A stretch of DNA of 25,059 nucleotides from an uncultured Eubacteriaceae bacterium. Lineage in GTDB: Bacteria; Bacillota; Clostridia; Lachnospirales; CAG-274. Position 1 is the first letter of the stretch. Every line of letters starts with the position of its first letter. Both the position numbers and the translations under genes were made by a program. Below the pieces are notes generated by a model, which saw only the letters and a program-made list of their open reading frames with translations, searched no databases and had not been told where the DNA came from. Below are positions 24,970 through 25,059 of the stretch, one piece after another. Where the stretch lies: NCBI GenBank assembly GCA_947565475.1, contig CANOGI010000005.1:1-25059 (forward strand). Direction: 5' to 3'.

Positions 24970-25059
24970 CTATTTTTCTAATGGTTTCATAGTTGGGAAA
25001 AATAAAACGTCTCTTATTGACGGCGCGTCTGTCAAGAGCATAACAAGTCTGTCTATACC
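24970..25059 (-). CDS. lysS: Lysyl-tRNA synthetase, C-terminal end (partial)
   Basis: The last 29 codons of a minus-strand gene that continues beyond the right edge. The visible peptide starts GIDRLVMLLTDAPSIRDVLF and ends FPTMKPLEK before TAG. This is class II aminoacyl-tRNA synthetase motif 3 (GIDR, with the ATP-contacting arginine) and the closing strand and helix typical of bacterial LysS. AspRS and AsnRS share GxDR but differ in the following residues, and LysS has FPTMKP at its very end. It would charge tRNA-Lys in the cytosol. A family A element separates the gene from its probable terminator. Confidence 0.88.
   Translation of the reverse strand, partial: GIDRLVMLLTDAPSIRDVLFFPTMKPLEK

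Noticed and set aside
1..25059. CRISPR array, tRNA or rRNA genes, or an integrated phage
   Set aside because: No regularly spaced repeats, cloverleaf sequences, rRNA cores, integrase or phage genes were seen.

Overview
The window is an AT-rich segment of a low-GC Gram-positive chromosome, most likely an anaerobic Clostridia member (Bacillota). Pointers are strong AGGAGG-type ribosome binding sites, a NadD-YqeK fusion near RsfS, two secreted proteins with S-layer homology (SLH) modules, an iron-sulfur flavoprotein, and the carboxyspermidine route to spermidine. The species cannot be named from the sequence.

Layout. 1-4862 (+): a polyamine operon with an Orn/Lys/Arg-type PLP decarboxylase, spermidine synthase (speE), carboxy(nor)spermidine dehydrogenase and carboxy(nor)spermidine decarboxylase (nspC). 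The first gene appears interrupted by an in-frame TAG just before its visible ATG. 5146-7167 (+): a secreted YcdB-like/SLH protein, bracketed by repeat copies. 8238-10685 (+): glycogen phosphorylase. 11384-14321 (+): a Cache-containing hybrid histidine kinase whose first receiver domain is broken by a frameshift. 14670-15684: a divergent pair, a lipoprotein gene (-) and a small XRE regulator (+), with two 19-bp operator-like palindromes between them. 16506-18336 (-): rsfS and nadD-yqeK. 18552-19163 (-): a 3-methyladenine DNA glycosylase. 19711-21758 (+): coaBC-ispE, overlapping by ATGA. 22133-23917 (-): a secreted WG-repeat/SLH protein. 24062-24640 (-): an iron-sulfur flavoprotein. 24970-25059 (-): the last 29 codons of lysS.

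The coding content is mostly housekeeping (polyamines, glycogen breakdown, NAD, CoA and isoprenoid precursors, ribosome silencing, base-excision repair) plus cell-surface and signalling genes. The unusual part is the intergenic DNA. At least three dispersed repeat families occupy it: family A, MITE-like with TATAGTCAA termini, several copies and one nested insertion; family B, about 225 bp, two copies in opposite orientation, rich in small hairpins; and family C, about 155-170 bp with two hairpins, three copies counting one fragment. One A terminus supplies the last codons and stop of the lipoprotein gene, and another A copy separates lysS from its probable terminator. No tRNA, rRNA, CRISPR array, prophage or transposase gene was found. 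I saw no convincing new multi-gene system. The strongest novelty candidates are the repeat families, the XRE/lipoprotein operator module, an orphan promoter-hairpin unit at 7710-7822, and the two broken reading frames.
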